Shown: one piece after another, positions 51,662-59,218 of the stretch
How positions within the stretch are numbered: the stretch's first letter is position 1
Layout: every line of letters starts with the position of its first letter
Assembly: GCF_042159835.1 (NCBI RefSeq)
Contig: NZ_JBBVGT010000003.1
Coordinates: 620,001 to 684,000 of the forward strand
Source: Albibacterium profundi
GTDB taxonomy: Bacteria; Bacteroidota; Bacteroidia; Sphingobacteriales; Sphingobacteriaceae
Direction of reading: 5' to 3'
Length of the DNA stretch: 64,000 nucleotides
Translations under genes and position numbers: made by a program
The notes under the pieces: model-generated
Told to the model about the DNA's origin: nothing
What the model saw: the letters and a program-made list of their open reading frames with translations, nothing else
Database searches by the model: none

Positions 51662-53567
51662 AGACAGAATTTTTGCTTATAAATTCCGGGACAATTTCCT
51701 TCATTTTACGAACAATTGCTTCATTATTTTTTGTCTTCGTAGCCCCTATTAACTCATCGATAGATCTGCTCGTATCATCATATGGATAAACACGTACCTT
51801 CGCGATACTTATCTTTTCATGATGGGTTGGCAATGTTAACTCAGCCGTAGCTAATAATTCTTCGTAGAGTTTTTCACCTGGACGGAGACCTGAAAATACG
51901 ATTTTGATATCTCTACCCTCTTCGTAGCCGGCAAGCTGAATCATCTTCTTTGCCATATCAATAATTTTTACCGGTTTCCCCATATCAAATACGAAGATTT
52001 CACCTCCATGACCCATTGTTCCAGCTTCTAACACCAATTGTACCGCTTCCGGAATGGTCATAAAATATCGTGTGATTTCTGGGTGAGTGACAGTGACAGG
52101 CCCACCCTTTTCTATTTGTGATCTAAACCGTGGAATTACTGAGCCATTGGAGCCTAATACGTTTCCAAACCGCGTTGTGATAAAACGTGTACTATTCTCC
52201 GCAAATTGATTCAGCGATTGAATATAGATCTCAGCCAAGCGCTTTGAAGCACCCATCACATTGGTCGGGTTTACCGCCTTATCTGTCGACACCATAACAA
52301 ATTTTTCAGCCTTATATTTTACAGATAAATCGGCAACATGCTTTGTGCCTGCAACGTTAACCGCAATGGCTTCAAGCGGATTACTTTCCATTAAGGGAAC
52401 ATGCTTATAGGCTGCAGCATGATACACTATCTGAGGTGCGCAAAGACGGAACAGTTTATCCATCCTGCTTTCATCCCTGACATCCGATATGACAACTTCG
52501 ATTTTTCCTTGTGGAAACTTTTCCTCAATCTCTAACTGTATTGTATGCAAAGGACTCTCGGCATTATCGCAGAGAACCAAAAGAGCCGGTTTGTAGTTCA
52601 TTACCTGTCGTACAATCTCAGACCCGATTGATCCGGCAGCGCCCGTGATTAAAACACGTTTTCCACAGAGATCATTCTCAACCTTGCTTTGGTCGATTTT
52701 GATAGGTTTACGCTGCAGCAAATCCTCAATTTTAAGTTTCTGCATCTGCTTTTTATCCAAGGTGCCTGACAACCATTCACTTGTTGGAGGTACAGTAACG
52801 ATCTTAATGCCGAGTCTGATAGCCCGCTCAATTACAACTTTTTTTGATCTTTCGTCAAGGTTTTCATGAACGATAACTAACTGTTCAATCTTTTTATATT
52901 TCTTTAAATCCGGAAGTTCTTTAAAATGATAAACTTTTTTTTGCTCCATGTAACTGTAAAGTCTTTTCCTATTCGTATCAATAAAGCCCACAACTACATA
53001 GTTCACTTCGCGATTAGCCTCTAACGCTTGTTTTACTAAGACTGCATTTCGGTCTGAACCATATATTAATGTTCTGACAAAATCTTTTCCCGCAAAACGT
53101 CGGGTTAAAAACTGATAGGTATTTCTAGCCATGATTCTAAGCATGACCAGAAGTGATGTGCATATAAAAAAGTTAATGAGTACAACTAAGAAGAGATTCA
53201 AATATGCGCCGTCAATTACGGATGAACCAAAGAGTAATATCGATGCGAGAAAAACTGCCGAAAAAGTAATGGATGCGGAAAAAATACGAATTAGGTCAAC
53301 ACTATTCGAATACCGTAATAGACCTGTATGCATTCTTCCGAAATATAAGACCGTTAGTGCACTGACACAAAACACTGCCACATAGATCAAAAACCGGTTT
53401 CCGTCAATTTGAGAGAAATCAAAACCTTTAACCAGAAGAAAAGAAAATGAAAAGGACCAAGAAATTATCAGGAAATCAAGAAATAAAATTACCCATTTTG
53501 ATATTGTCTTGCCCTCAAGTAAAAAAGCCTTAATGCGTTCCTTGGCATTAAAAAGTTGTTCGTTCAT
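51636..53567 (-). CDS. Membrane-bound nucleotide-sugar dehydratase (PglF/WbpM/CapD-like)
   Basis: A 643-residue protein with four transmembrane helices in the first 160 residues, a CoA-binding-like Rossmann domain (about 160-270) and a C-terminal extended SDR (about 300-600). The SDR has the NAD motif TGAAGSIGSEI, HAAAYKHVPLMESNP, the STDKAVNPTNVMGASKR active-site block in which Met takes the place of the classic Tyr, and GEIFVFDMGKPVKI. These enzymes remove water from UDP-GlcNAc (4,6-dehydratase), the first step to bacillosamine or QuiNAc-type sugars of surface glycans. A NeuD/PglD-like acetyltransferase lies 3 kb away. It overlaps the amidohydrolase by 26 bp. The enzyme class is firm; its glycan is unknown. 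Confidence 0.93.
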   Translation of the reverse strand: MNEQLFNAKERIKAFLLEGKTISKWVILFLDFLIISWSFSFSFLLVKGFDFSQIDGNRFLIYVAVFCVSALTVLYFGRMHTGLLRYSNSVDLIRIFSASITFSAVFLASILLFGSSVIDGAYLNLFLVVLINFFICTSLLVMLRIMARNTYQFLTRRFAGKDFVRTLIYGSDRNAVLVKQALEANREVNYVVVGFIDTNRKRLYSYMEQKKVYHFKELPDLKKYKKIEQLVIVHENLDERSKKVVIERAIRLGIKIVTVPPTSEWLSGTLDKKQMQKLKIEDLLQRKPIKIDQSKVENDLCGKRVLITGAAGSIGSEIVRQVMNYKPALLVLCDNAESPLHTIQLEIEEKFPQGKIEVVISDVRDESRMDKLFRLCAPQIVYHAAAYKHVPLMESNPLEAIAVNVAGTKHVADLSVKYKAEKFVMVSTDKAVNPTNVMGASKRLAEIYIQSLNQFAENSTRFITTRFGNVLGSNGSVIPRFRSQIEKGGPVTVTHPEITRYFMTIPEAVQLVLEAGTMGHGGEIFVFDMGKPVKIIDMAKKMIQLAGYEEGRDIKIVFSGLRPGEKLYEELLATAELTLPTHHEKISIAKVRVYPYDDTSRSIDELIGATKTKNNEAIVRKMKEIVPEFISKNSVYEQLDQPS

Positions 53568-53606
53568 TATTCTTTTTCTACATCTTCCTTTAATGCCGCA
53601 AATCTA

Positions 53607-55313
53607 TTAAATATTTCCTTTTTTTAATTCATTAACTGCATGATCAACTGCACGTGCGGTTAATGCCATATAAGTTAACGACGGGTTTTGTGTTGAAGTA
53701 GACGTCATGCAGGCTCCATCAGTTACAAACACATTCTTACATGTGTGAACCTGATTATATGCATTTAGCACCGAAGTTTTGGGGTCTAACCCCATTCTTG
53801 CACCTCCCATCTCATGGATATCCAATCCTGGTGCTTGAGTCGCATCATTTCTATTTATATTAATAAATCCAGCCTTTTCAAACATCTCCTCAAATTGATC
53901 GAGATAATCAGCCTTCATTTTAACATCATTATCGTCGTAGTCGACTGAGATTCGTATTTGAGGCATTCCCCACTCGTCTGCTTCAGAAGAATCCAGCTTG
54001 ATATAAGACTCTTTTTTAGGAATAGTCTCTCCCATCATATGGGACCCGACACTCCAAATACCGAGCTTCGGATTATCTAGGGATTCTTTAAGGTCAATAC
54101 CAATCGAATCCGTGTCAGCATAAGAATATCTTCCGGCACTGAACCCAGCTGCATATCCTCGTAGAAAATCAGTCTCTTGTTTATACAGATTTCGGAATCG
54201 CGGTATATAGCCTCCGCCAGCCGGGTTTCTACCATCGGTAGAAAAATCCAGTTCCCCTTCATATTGTGCAGATATTCTTGCGCTGTAATTGTGAAAAGCA
54301 AAATACTTACCTACTAAGTCATTCTCGTTGCCAATACCGTTTTCATAGACTTTTGACTTCGAATTGAGGAGTAAAGCCACGGAGTTAACCGCCGAACCAT
54401 TGACAAAGACGACGTTTGCAAAGTACTCTATAGCATCTTTTGTTTTCGAATCAATCACTCGGACACCTTTTGCTAAACCTGTATCTTCATCGATAATGAT
54501 AGATTCTGCGATGGCATTATTAACTAATGTAAGATTCCCTGTTTTTGCGGCCCATGGGAGCGTTGATGAATTACTGCTGAAATATCCACCAAACGGACAT
54601 CCTCTTTGGCAAAGCGTTCGGTTCATACATTGGGCTCTTCCTTGTTCTATGTGTATGGGTTGAGGTTTTGACAAATGCGCACAACGTGCAGATACGACCG
54701 TGCGGTTCGCATAATTATTTTCAAGAAACCCTTTAAAGTAGTCTTCAACTGTGTTTAAGGGGTATGCAGGTAAAAATTCACCGTCCGGAAGTTGAGGCAC
54801 GTTGTCTTTGTTACCAGAGATACCTGCAAACTTTTCAACATAGCTATACCAAGGCGCAATATCTTTATAACGAATCGGCCAGTCGACCGCAAAACCATCT
54901 CTAGCAGGACCCTCAAAATCAAAGTCGCTCCAACGTTGAGTTTGTCGCGCCCATAATAGTGACTTCCCCCCCGTTTGATAACCTCTTATCCAGTCGAAGG
55001 GTTTATCTTGAATGTAGGGCTGCTCTTTATCCTTAACAAAAAAATGCATCGCATCTTCTTTAAACGCGTAACAGCGACTCACAATTGGGTTTTCTTTCCG
55101 AATAGCATAAGGCACTTCTAGGTTATGTTCAAACTCATAAGGCGCCATGTTTGTCGTCGGATAATCTTGGATGTGTTTCACATCTCTACCGCGCTCAAGA
55201 ACCAAGGTTTTGAATCCTTTTTCAGTAAATTCTTTTGCTGCCCACCCTCCACTAATACCAGAGCCTATCACAATAACATCGAAGTTATTACTAGAATTAT
55301 TATTATTTATCAT
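53607..55313 (-). CDS. GMC-family FAD-dependent oxidoreductase (second locus)
   Basis: A 568-residue paralogue of the enzyme at 13209. It has the FAD motif VIVIGSGISGGWAAKEFTEKG, the SLLWARQTQRWSDFDFE block in place of SLTWGRQSYRWSDLDFE, cysteine loop RTLCQRGCPFGGYFSSNSSTLPWAA, HEMGGARMGLDPKTSVLN with the catalytic His, and NPSLTYMALTARAVD. It has no signal peptide. Its small subunit gene lies 6 bp upstream, so the gene order is small-large, the reverse of the first locus. Periplasmic export through the partner's signal is expected. Substrate is probably a sugar or glycoside, by analogy with gluconate and glucoside dehydrogenases. Confidence 0.9.
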   Translation of the reverse strand: MINNNNSSNNFDVIVIGSGISGGWAAKEFTEKGFKTLVLERGRDVKHIQDYPTTNMAPYEFEHNLEVPYAIRKENPIVSRCYAFKEDAMHFFVKDKEQPYIQDKPFDWIRGYQTGGKSLLWARQTQRWSDFDFEGPARDGFAVDWPIRYKDIAPWYSYVEKFAGISGNKDNVPQLPDGEFLPAYPLNTVEDYFKGFLENNYANRTVVSARCAHLSKPQPIHIEQGRAQCMNRTLCQRGCPFGGYFSSNSSTLPWAAKTGNLTLVNNAIAESIIIDEDTGLAKGVRVIDSKTKDAIEYFANVVFVNGSAVNSVALLLNSKSKVYENGIGNENDLVGKYFAFHNYSARISAQYEGELDFSTDGRNPAGGGYIPRFRNLYKQETDFLRGYAAGFSAGRYSYADTDSIGIDLKESLDNPKLGIWSVGSHMMGETIPKKESYIKLDSSEADEWGMPQIRISVDYDDNDVKMKADYLDQFEEMFEKAGFININRNDATQAPGLDIHEMGGARMGLDPKTSVLNAYNQVHTCKNVFVTDGACMTSTSTQNPSLTYMALTARAVDHAVNELKKGNI

Positions 55314-55319
55314 ACTATA

Positions 55320-55841
55320 CTATGCAATCTTGTAAAAAGGATTATACCGACCTGGAACCAACTCATAAGGCACAACCTCGGTCATATAATACTTAGAATT
55401 TTTATATCCTCTAATAGTCAGGCTTTTGACTAAAGAATAGAACCTTTCAATTATTTCCTTTTCTTCGAACTCGCGTTCATCCGTAGCTTCAAGTTCACCT
55501 GTTTCAATGGTTTTTAAAAATTCCGAACGCTGAGATGGTGTTGCGTTTTCAAAGATGATGTCATTGGAACGCTTAAATCGCGACTCGAAGGCAACCAGAC
55601 CTTTACCAAAAAGTTTCTGTTGTTCCTCGTCACCACAATCTTCAACCATTTTCCTCACAAAATTATGAAGCCCTAAAGTTTTGCTTCCTGGAGTAGTCGT
55701 CTCAGGAATTATAGTTTCACCCAATTCTGCTAAGACCAGATTCGCTTGCTCTACGGAGTCTTCACAAGAAGACAGGTATGGTAAAAAGGCTAATCCGCCC
55801 GCAAATATAAATGAGTTCTTTATAAAAGATTTTCTGTCCAA
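55320..55841 (-). CDS. Gluconate 2-dehydrogenase subunit 3 family protein (second locus)
   Basis: A 173-residue exported partner of the adjacent GMC enzyme. The N-terminus DRKSFIKNS resembles a Tat signal with one arginine changed to lysine, followed by a hydrophobic stretch and a lipobox ending YLSSC, so it is a likely lipoprotein. The body keeps the family's LAELGETIIPETTTPGSKTLG and VRKMVEDCGDEEQQ motifs, parallel to those of 12626-13192. It is upstream of the large subunit by 6 bp, so both are made from one transcript. Gene order is the reverse of the first locus. Confidence 0.88.
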   Translation of the reverse strand: MDRKSFIKNSFIFAGGLAFLPYLSSCEDSVEQANLVLAELGETIIPETTTPGSKTLGLHNFVRKMVEDCGDEEQQKLFGKGLVAFESRFKRSNDIIFENATPSQRSEFLKTIETGELEATDEREFEEKEIIERFYSLVKSLTIRGYKNSKYYMTEVVPYELVPGRYNPFYKIA

Positions 55842-55975
55842 GGTTTTCTGTATTTATTTTTTTCTAATTGGTGGCCAATCATTTTACCAATGATTCATTT
55901 TTAACAATTAGCCATTAAAAATACAAAATATATTAGTTAATCCAATTGATAGCCATAAAATTGATTAATAATTTT

Positions 55976-56686
55976 TTAACTTGTTTTACTAGGCCTAACT
56001 TCTATTTTACTTGGAAGAGTGCGACTGTTCAGCTTTAAAATATCTACTACCAATTCTCCAATATCTTCTTTTTGAATCTTCCATTTATCGGCATCGCTTA
56101 CTTGGTGATCATTGAAAGCTGTAGCCACAGAACCTGGCATAATGGTGGTTACACGAACTCCTGCATTTCTCAAATCAAGCATAATTGCTTGTGTAAATCC
56201 GGTCAGACCAAATTTGCTTGCATTATAAGCAGAACCGCCTGCAAAAAAATTAGTCCCGGCTAGGCTTGAGATGGTAATAAAATAGCCTTGGCTTGCTTTT
56301 AAAGCTTCGACGGAAGCTTTGATGCTATAAAATGGGCCAGTCAAATTGGTATCAATAGTCTCATGCCATTGTTCCAAGCTTAGTTCTTCAACCGGCGCAA
56401 AATGACCGACGCCCGCATTGGCTACAAATACGTCCAATTGTCCCCATTTACTTATACACTGCTGAACTGCATTTTGTTGTTGTTCAAGGGATCGTGTATC
56501 GGCCTCGATACCGATTATTTCACCAGCTCCGATTTGTTTTAGCTGACCCACAACTTTGTCTACTCGTTCTTGAGAACGAGATGTGATAGCTACACAATAT
56601 CCTTCTTTCAACAGGCTTTCAGCAATTCCCAAACCAATACCGGAACTTCCTCCGGTGATTAGTGCTACTTTAGTTTTTTTCGACAT
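55976..56686 (-). CDS. Classical short-chain dehydrogenase/reductase
   Basis: A 236-residue NAD(P)-dependent SDR. It shows GGSSGIGLGIAESL (cofactor), NAGVGH, the catalytic Ser in ISSLAG and YNASK with the active Tyr and Lys. No signal peptide, so cytoplasmic. SDRs of this size act on many alcohols and ketones, and nothing here fixes the substrate. It lies 134 bp from the small subunit of the second GMC pair on the same strand and may belong to the same metabolic group, but this is only proximity. Confidence 0.88.
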   Translation of the reverse strand: MSKKTKVALITGGSSGIGLGIAESLLKEGYCVAITSRSQERVDKVVGQLKQIGAGEIIGIEADTRSLEQQQNAVQQCISKWGQLDVFVANAGVGHFAPVEELSLEQWHETIDTNLTGPFYSIKASVEALKASQGYFITISSLAGTNFFAGGSAYNASKFGLTGFTQAIMLDLRNAGVRVTTIMPGSVATAFNDHQVSDADKWKIQKEDIGELVVDILKLNSRTLPSKIEVRPSKTS

Positions 56687-56718
56687 TTCTATTTTATTTT
56701 AATGTTCTATAATATGTT

Positions 56719-57273
56719 TTATAGCTTTCCGTCCACAATTTCACTCGGACCGATTTCATAATAAGAGGGTATTTCGGAGAACCGCATAATTACACTATTA
56801 GGATTGATGACAGCACCCTCACCGACTACAGCCTCGGCACCGATATAAACACCCGGATAGGTGGTAACAAAATCTTCCACGATCGCATCGTGATCTATTG
56901 TTACGTTAGAGTTAACAATAACATGTTTGCCTATTTTTGCTCCCGATTGAATAACTGCACCGGCAAGAACGACAGTTCCTTCTTCTATTATCGCATCGGA
57001 AGCTACCACAGCAGTTGGGTGTATCAGTACGGAAAAACCGTGTTTCACCTTCTCGGAAAGTAGTTTTCGCACACGTGAATTCCCGATTCCCAGAACGATC
57101 AGGCTATCCGGAGAAAATGCAGCTTCATAGGGGGACACTTTGACGCCCCTGATGTTGTCAAGCTGATTTGAGTCGTCAAAGAAAACTTCAACCTCTAAAT
57201 CCAACTTCCCCAACAAATCTTGCAATACTTTTGCGTGGCCGCCGGCACCATAAATTAAATAATTTCCATTCAT
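56719..57273 (-). CDS. NeuD/PglD-like sugar O- or N-acyltransferase
   Basis: A 184-residue acyltransferase of the NeuD/PglD type. An N-terminal Rossmann-like domain (YLIYGAGGHAKVLQDLL) precedes left-handed beta-helix hexapeptide repeats (AIIEEGTVVLAGAVIQSGAKIGKHVIVNSNVTIDHDA). It uses acetyl-CoA to modify a nucleotide sugar or sialic acid. The key histidine (IDHD) is in place. A PglF-type dehydratase at 51636 could supply a substrate, but no aminotransferase (PglE) is next to it, so the pathway is incomplete here. It overlaps the EEP-family gene by 1 bp. Confidence 0.9.
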   Translation of the reverse strand: MNGNYLIYGAGGHAKVLQDLLGKLDLEVEVFFDDSNQLDNIRGVKVSPYEAAFSPDSLIVLGIGNSRVRKLLSEKVKHGFSVLIHPTAVVASDAIIEEGTVVLAGAVIQSGAKIGKHVIVNSNVTIDHDAIVEDFVTTYPGVYIGAEAVVGEGAVINPNSVIMRFSEIPSYYEIGPSEIVDGKL

Positions 57274-58349
57274 TATTCTTCTACTCTATTATCTGTTTCT
57301 TCTTCTTTACCTTCCTCTATTAGTTCATTTACCTCTTCCATTTCCCCTTTTTCCAATTCTTTAACTTCTTTCTCCTGCTCATCCGATTGTTTGTCGATAT
57401 GAAATGTACAACCAATTGGGAAATGGTCAGAGCCAACTGAAGGATAAATAAACAGCTTGTCGATTAATACATTCGCGCTATGGAATAATAGATCTAAGGG
57501 GACTCTAAAAAACCAATAATTAGCATGAAAAGTGGATAAAATTCCGCGACCAATCCTCGCATCAATCAGTTCACTCGTTTTCTTAAACAAGAGGGAGCTC
57601 TTTGCCCATGCCACATTATTAAAGTCGCCGGTAACTACTGTCGGCTTTTTTGTGCCTCTTATTTTTTTGGCGACGCATAGCAAATCTCCGTCACGCTCTT
57701 TTGAGTTTTCCTCTTCAGTTGGACTCGGAGGAGGCGGATGCACTCCGAAAAACACGAAACGATAACCATCTTCGGTTTCAAGTTCTGCTTCTATGCTCGG
57801 TAAATCATCAGCAACAAAGTAATGAGTTGTCGCACTAATAACTTTCAATCTGGTATAGAAATGCATTCCATAAGTATTATCGAGAGTGATTTTTTCTTGA
57901 AAAGGGTAATCCTCTTCTAGGACACGCATAGAACGTTCCCAATTACTGTCGCTTTCCATGGTCAGGAATATGTCTGGTTTTTCATTTCTCACCAAATCAA
58001 TGAACCTATCATGCTCTTCGTTGAATTGGTAAACATTACATGAAATTATCTTTATTGAATCTGAAGCGTCTTCACTTTTCTCAGTCTTGTGGGATCGCCA
58101 AAACTTTGTATAGCGCATTAGGATATAAACGTGATAGACAATTAATCCTAATTGCACAGCTTGTAAAGTCCACACCCATGGAGTTAGTTCAACAAACACA
58201 AATGTGAGAGGGAAAACAACAACTTGTAATACCAGTATTTGTAACTTAATAAACTCTGGGACACGAAACACCCAGTGTTGGTTTTGAATAAACGGCAAAA
58301 GACCCAATACAACTAGCAGAACGGAAAGGGAGGTCATTAGGATGTCCAT
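57273..58349 (-). CDS. Membrane-anchored endonuclease/exonuclease/phosphatase family protein
   Basis: A 358-residue protein with about three N-terminal membrane helices (residues 1-85) and an EEP (DNase I-like) domain: ISCNVYQFNEEHD, KPDIFLTMESDSNW with the metal-binding Glu, VVTGDFNNVAW with Asp and Asn, and GSDHFPIG with the catalytic Asp-His pair. The C-terminal tail (last 40 residues) is extremely Glu-rich and of low complexity. Substrate could be a nucleic acid, phospholipid or phosphate ester; the family does not decide. It overlaps the NeuD-like gene by 1 bp, so the two form a small operon. Confidence 0.88.
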   Translation of the reverse strand: MDILMTSLSVLLVVLGLLPFIQNQHWVFRVPEFIKLQILVLQVVVFPLTFVFVELTPWVWTLQAVQLGLIVYHVYILMRYTKFWRSHKTEKSEDASDSIKIISCNVYQFNEEHDRFIDLVRNEKPDIFLTMESDSNWERSMRVLEEDYPFQEKITLDNTYGMHFYTRLKVISATTHYFVADDLPSIEAELETEDGYRFVFFGVHPPPPSPTEEENSKERDGDLLCVAKKIRGTKKPTVVTGDFNNVAWAKSSLLFKKTSELIDARIGRGILSTFHANYWFFRVPLDLLFHSANVLIDKLFIYPSVGSDHFPIGCTFHIDKQSDEQEKEVKELEKGEMEEVNELIEEGKEEETDNRVEE

Positions 58350-58452
58350 AGCGACAAATTAAATTATTGCGCTGCAATATAGAAATTTTTTATGTTCTCG
58401 TTATACGCAGATATACGCAAGGAGATGCATAATAGAAGGACACAAATGTTTA

Positions 58453-59109
58453 CTAAAGCTGCTGTACTGAAGAGTCAATTGCCTGGTCGCCGTTTACCAA
58501 AACAAGACTTTGGCCAATCGTATTGTCATTTGTTAAACATTCCACAATTGTTGAAGCAACATCATCTCGGAATATTTGTCGCTTATTGGCTCCTGCTTCC
58601 AAGGCAATTGACCCTGTGCCTTCACCATCCAACAGTAGTCCTGGTCGTAAGATTGTATATTCAAGTTTAGAAGATTTCAGAAAGCGGTCGGCATAATGCT
58701 TTGCAATATAATACGGTTTTATACCGCTATTTTCCCAGTTTTCACGACTATCAGCATCAATACCACTTACCATAATGTATCGTTTCACTCCCATTTTTTC
58801 TGCGGCTTCTATGGATTTTATGGCGCCATCAAGATCGATAACCAATGTCTGGTCATAGCCAGTGTGTCCACCCGAACCGGCTGAGAATACAACCGCATGA
58901 ACATCGATCATTTTGGCAGCTAACTCTTCAACAGTGGCTGTTAGGTCAAACATGATATGTTGAACACCTAATTTGTCAAATTTTTCAACTTGCTCAGGCT
59001 TTCGAATACCAGCTACAGGAGCTAACTCCTTAGTATCCTTAAGTTTTTTCACCAATAATGTTCCCACTTTTCCGTTCGCTCCGATTACCAAAACGTTTTT
59101 CTTATCCAT
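58453..59109 (-). CDS. NAD(P)-binding SDR-like oxidoreductase (NmrA/atypical SDR)
   Basis: A 218-residue cytoplasmic Rossmann protein with VIGANGKVGTLLVKKLKD (glycine-rich loop) and an atypical-SDR pattern (YIMVSGIDADSRENW, YYIAKHYADRFLK, YTILRPGLLLD). Family members are NAD(P)H-dependent reductases or redox sensors. The frame is open to 59148, but the ATG at 59109 (MDKKNVLVIGANG) gives a normal N-terminus close to the glycine-rich loop. It stands 103 bp from the EEP gene and 70 bp upstream of the dnaE2 stop. No functional link to either is apparent. Confidence 0.88.
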   Translation of the reverse strand: MDKKNVLVIGANGKVGTLLVKKLKDTKELAPVAGIRKPEQVEKFDKLGVQHIMFDLTATVEELAAKMIDVHAVVFSAGSGGHTGYDQTLVIDLDGAIKSIEAAEKMGVKRYIMVSGIDADSRENWENSGIKPYYIAKHYADRFLKSSKLEYTILRPGLLLDGEGTGSIALEAGANKRQIFRDDVASTIVECLTNDNTIGQSLVLVNGDQAIDSSVQQL

Positions 59110-59218
59110 TTTATATTGTTTTAATTGTTGTAATTTCCTTAATCTCAAATGTACAAAATGCAGCTTTGGGGAATATCATTACATTGTTATAATCATACTC
59201 GGTACTATAAACAGGTTT

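Noticed and set aside
55877..55895. 7-bp inverted repeat (AATCATT / AATGATT) upstream of the second small-subunit gene
   Set aside because: Short and AT-rich; expected by chance in this composition, with no promoter element to anchor it.
58392..58670. + strand frame across the 3' end of the NAD(P)-binding gene
   Set aside because: Mostly antisense to a supported gene; no signal or domain.
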